Shown here: positions 5,781 to 6,954 of the stretch, in pieces
Numbering within the stretch: position 1 is the stretch's first letter
Layout: every line of letters starts with the position of its first letter
Origin: Ruminococcus sp.
GTDB taxonomy: Bacteria; Bacillota; Clostridia; Oscillospirales; Acutalibacteraceae
Assembly: GCA_023667385.1 (NCBI GenBank)
Contig: JAMPAE010000080.1
Coordinates: 1 to 6,954 of the forward strand
Length of the DNA stretch: 6,954 bases
Reading direction: 5' to 3'
Position numbers and translations under genes: made by a program
Notes under the pieces: model-generated
Told to the model about the DNA's origin: nothing
Databases searched by the model: none
Seen by the model: only the letters and a program-made list of their open reading frames with translations

Positions 5781-6806
5781 ATGAAAAAAACAATCACACT
5801 CATTCTAACCGTCAGTATGCTTTTCCTCATCGCTTCGCCGCCGTCACTCGCAGTCAACAGCGCCGAAAATCAAACTAACATTCACAGTTGTAATCCAATT
5901 GATAATATAATAAACAGCCTGATTGTCAAAAGCATTCTTCTGATCAGAGACAGCAAAAGCTTATTTTCAAGCAAGGATAACGCTGATGAATACCTTGAAA
6001 ACATGCTCAGCGAGGATTATAACATTGCTGATGACATAAGCAATTTAAAAGGCGCTCAGCTCAGGCAAAACGATAAAACACAATACCTCGTTTTCGGCAA
6101 TGAGAACAGTGATACATATATATTCTATCTTCACGGCGGTGCTTTTGTTCGTCACATGACATCACTTCACCTCAGTTTCATGAAAAAGCTCAGCAAAAAA
6201 AGCGGTGCTTGCATTGTTGCTCCTGCGTATCTCACTGCTCCTGCTCATCAATGGAGTGAAAGCATTGAACAACTAACAGCCATTTATCAGAATATTCTTA
6301 ATGAACATCCAAACAGTAAGGTCGTTTTCATGGGTGATTCATCAGGAGCCGCAATTGCAGTTGAAATGCAGAATTATTTGATAAGCCGCAAAATTCCTCA
6401 ACCGTGCAAGCTGATTCTGCTTTCTCCGCTGCTTGAGCTTGATGTCACCAAAAATGAAGACATGAAAGCCTTTGCAGCAAAAGATCCGATGTTCGGCGGC
6501 GTTGACGGCTTACAGCAATTTATCAAAGCATGGGCAGGCGATACTTCCCTTGATTCACCTGAAATCAACCCGATGAGCACTGATTTTTCCGCACTGCCTG
6601 AAACGCATATTTACATCGGCAGCAGCGATATGCTTTCGTTTGACGCAAAACTGTTTTTTGAAAAAGCAACCGAAAACAACGCAGATGTAACTTTAAACAT
6701 ATATGAAAAAATGTATCATTGCTTCATGATTTATCCTCTGATTTCTTCAATGAATGTTTTGAACGAAACGGCAAAAATTGTGAAAAGCGTCAGCATTGAT
6801 AAATAA
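5781..6806 (+). CDS. Secreted alpha/beta-hydrolase (esterase/lipase, HSL-like, Abhydrolase_3 class)
   Basis: This is a probable carboxylester hydrolase acting outside the cytoplasmic membrane; its substrate is unknown. With the start at 5781 it has 341 residues. AGGAG (5770-5774) lies 6 bases before this ATG, whereas the in-frame ATG at 5751 has no such site. Residues 1-24 form a signal peptide (MKKT, a hydrophobic core, then SPPSLA), with cleavage probably near residue 24 or 28. No lipobox Cys follows, so the product is likely released rather than a lipoprotein. The hydrolase core runs from about 110 to the end. It has the oxyanion motif HGGA (118-121), the nucleophile elbow GDSSG (185-189, Ser187), the acid Asp283 in GSSDML, and His313 in MYHCF. 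The AYLTAPAHQW segment (149-158) matches the family's DYRLAPEHP region. Residues 30-105 are a less conserved N-terminal extension or cap. It stands alone, divergent from leuA and with its own terminator. Family confident, substrate not. Confidence 0.9.
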   Translation: MKKTITLILTVSMLFLIASPPSLAVNSAENQTNIHSCNPIDNIINSLIVKSILLIRDSKSLFSSKDNADEYLENMLSEDYNIADDISNLKGAQLRQNDKTQYLVFGNENSDTYIFYLHGGAFVRHMTSLHLSFMKKLSKKSGACIVAPAYLTAPAHQWSESIEQLTAIYQNILNEHPNSKVVFMGDSSGAAIAVEMQNYLISRKIPQPCKLILLSPLLELDVTKNEDMKAFAAKDPMFGGVDGLQQFIKAWAGDTSLDSPEINPMSTDFSALPETHIYIGSSDMLSFDAKLFFEKATENNADVTLNIYEKMYHCFMIYPLISSMNVLNETAKIVKSVSIDK

Positions 6807-6822
6807 AAGCAGATAAACTGTA

Positions 6823-6870
6823 AACATCTCCTCAAAAGCCAAACCGCTTCAGAGGGGATGTTATTTTCTT
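6823..6870 (+). terminator. Hairpin terminator after the hydrolase gene, possibly bidirectional
   Basis: AACATCTCCTC (6823-6833) pairs with GAGGGGATGTT (6852-6862) over 11 bp with one G-U. The loop can pair again as AAGC/GCTT, and the T-rich ATTTTCTTATT follows. It lies 16 bases after the hydrolase stop. Its outer arm overlaps by two bases the stop codon of a possible convergent minus-strand frame. In that direction a weaker T-rich tail (TTTACAGTTTA) follows, so it may serve both. Confidence 0.82.
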
Positions 6871-6954
6871 ATTCTTCCGACTGCATTGTTAAGTGTCATT
6901 ACATCCGCTCCGAAGCTGTGCATAGGCACTGCGAGTGAGCGAAAAAACATCAAG
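6861..6954 (-). CDS. Possible C-terminal end of an unidentified convergent gene
   Basis: From the window edge the minus strand reads openly for 30 codons, ending in NNAVGRIRK and a TAA stop at 6863-6861. The stop sits at the edge of a hairpin that could also terminate this direction. No ribosome binding site precedes the internal ATG codons, so if real it is the tail of a longer gene starting outside the window. The product is not recognised. A 30-codon open run can occur by chance, so the call rests mainly on the stop and hairpin arrangement. Confidence 0.33.
   Translation of the reverse strand, partial: LMFFRSLAVPMHSFGADVMTLNNAVGRIRK

Noticed and set aside
1..6954. Mobile element, CRISPR array, phage or defence system
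   Set aside because: No transposase, integrase, phage or defence-related protein, regularly spaced repeats or terminal repeats are visible; the genes are housekeeping biosynthesis plus one secreted hydrolase.

Overview
The window looks like chromosome from a low-to-moderate GC Gram-positive anaerobe, most likely a clostridial (Oscillospiraceae/Ruminococcaceae-like) member of the Bacillota. This rests on a tRNA-sensing T-box leader, strong AGGAG-type ribosome binding sites, TTGACA/TATTAT-type promoter elements, Rho-independent terminators with T-runs, and the style of the proteins. The genus is inferred, not shown.

Minus strand, 93-5607: one complete branched-chain amino acid operon, read right to left. 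A strong promoter (5579-5607) drives a leader of about 320 nt that is a leucine-type T-box riboswitch. It has a CTC specifier at 5446-5448, a T-box sequence at 5322-5336 and a terminator at 5250-5302. The leader is followed by leuA (2-isopropylmalate synthase, long 'yeast-type' form), ilvB and ilvN (acetohydroxyacid synthase large and small subunits), ilvC (ketol-acid reductoisomerase) and an intrinsic terminator (93-134). IlvBN and IlvC make the dihydroxyacid precursors of valine and isoleucine. LeuA diverts 2-oxoisovalerate, the keto acid of valine, into leucine synthesis. Dihydroxyacid dehydratase, the transaminase and leuBCD are not in the window. Because the sensor reads leucyl-tRNA, shortage of charged tRNA-Leu should raise expression of all four genes.

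Plus strand, 5608-6870: a divergent AT-rich intergenic region with two inverted repeats leads to a single gene for a secreted alpha/beta-hydrolase of the esterase/lipase (HSL-like, Abhydrolase_3) class with an intact Ser-Asp-His triad. It ends in a strong hairpin terminator. The last ~94 bases hold an open minus-strand frame that may be the C-terminus of a convergent gene.

I see no mobile element, CRISPR array, tRNA or rRNA gene and no clear novel system. The points most worth a second look are a Tyr in place of the usual NADPH-phosphate-binding Arg in IlvC, a duplicated GCTGTCGG segment in front of T-box stem I, and the inverted repeats in the divergent intergenic region.
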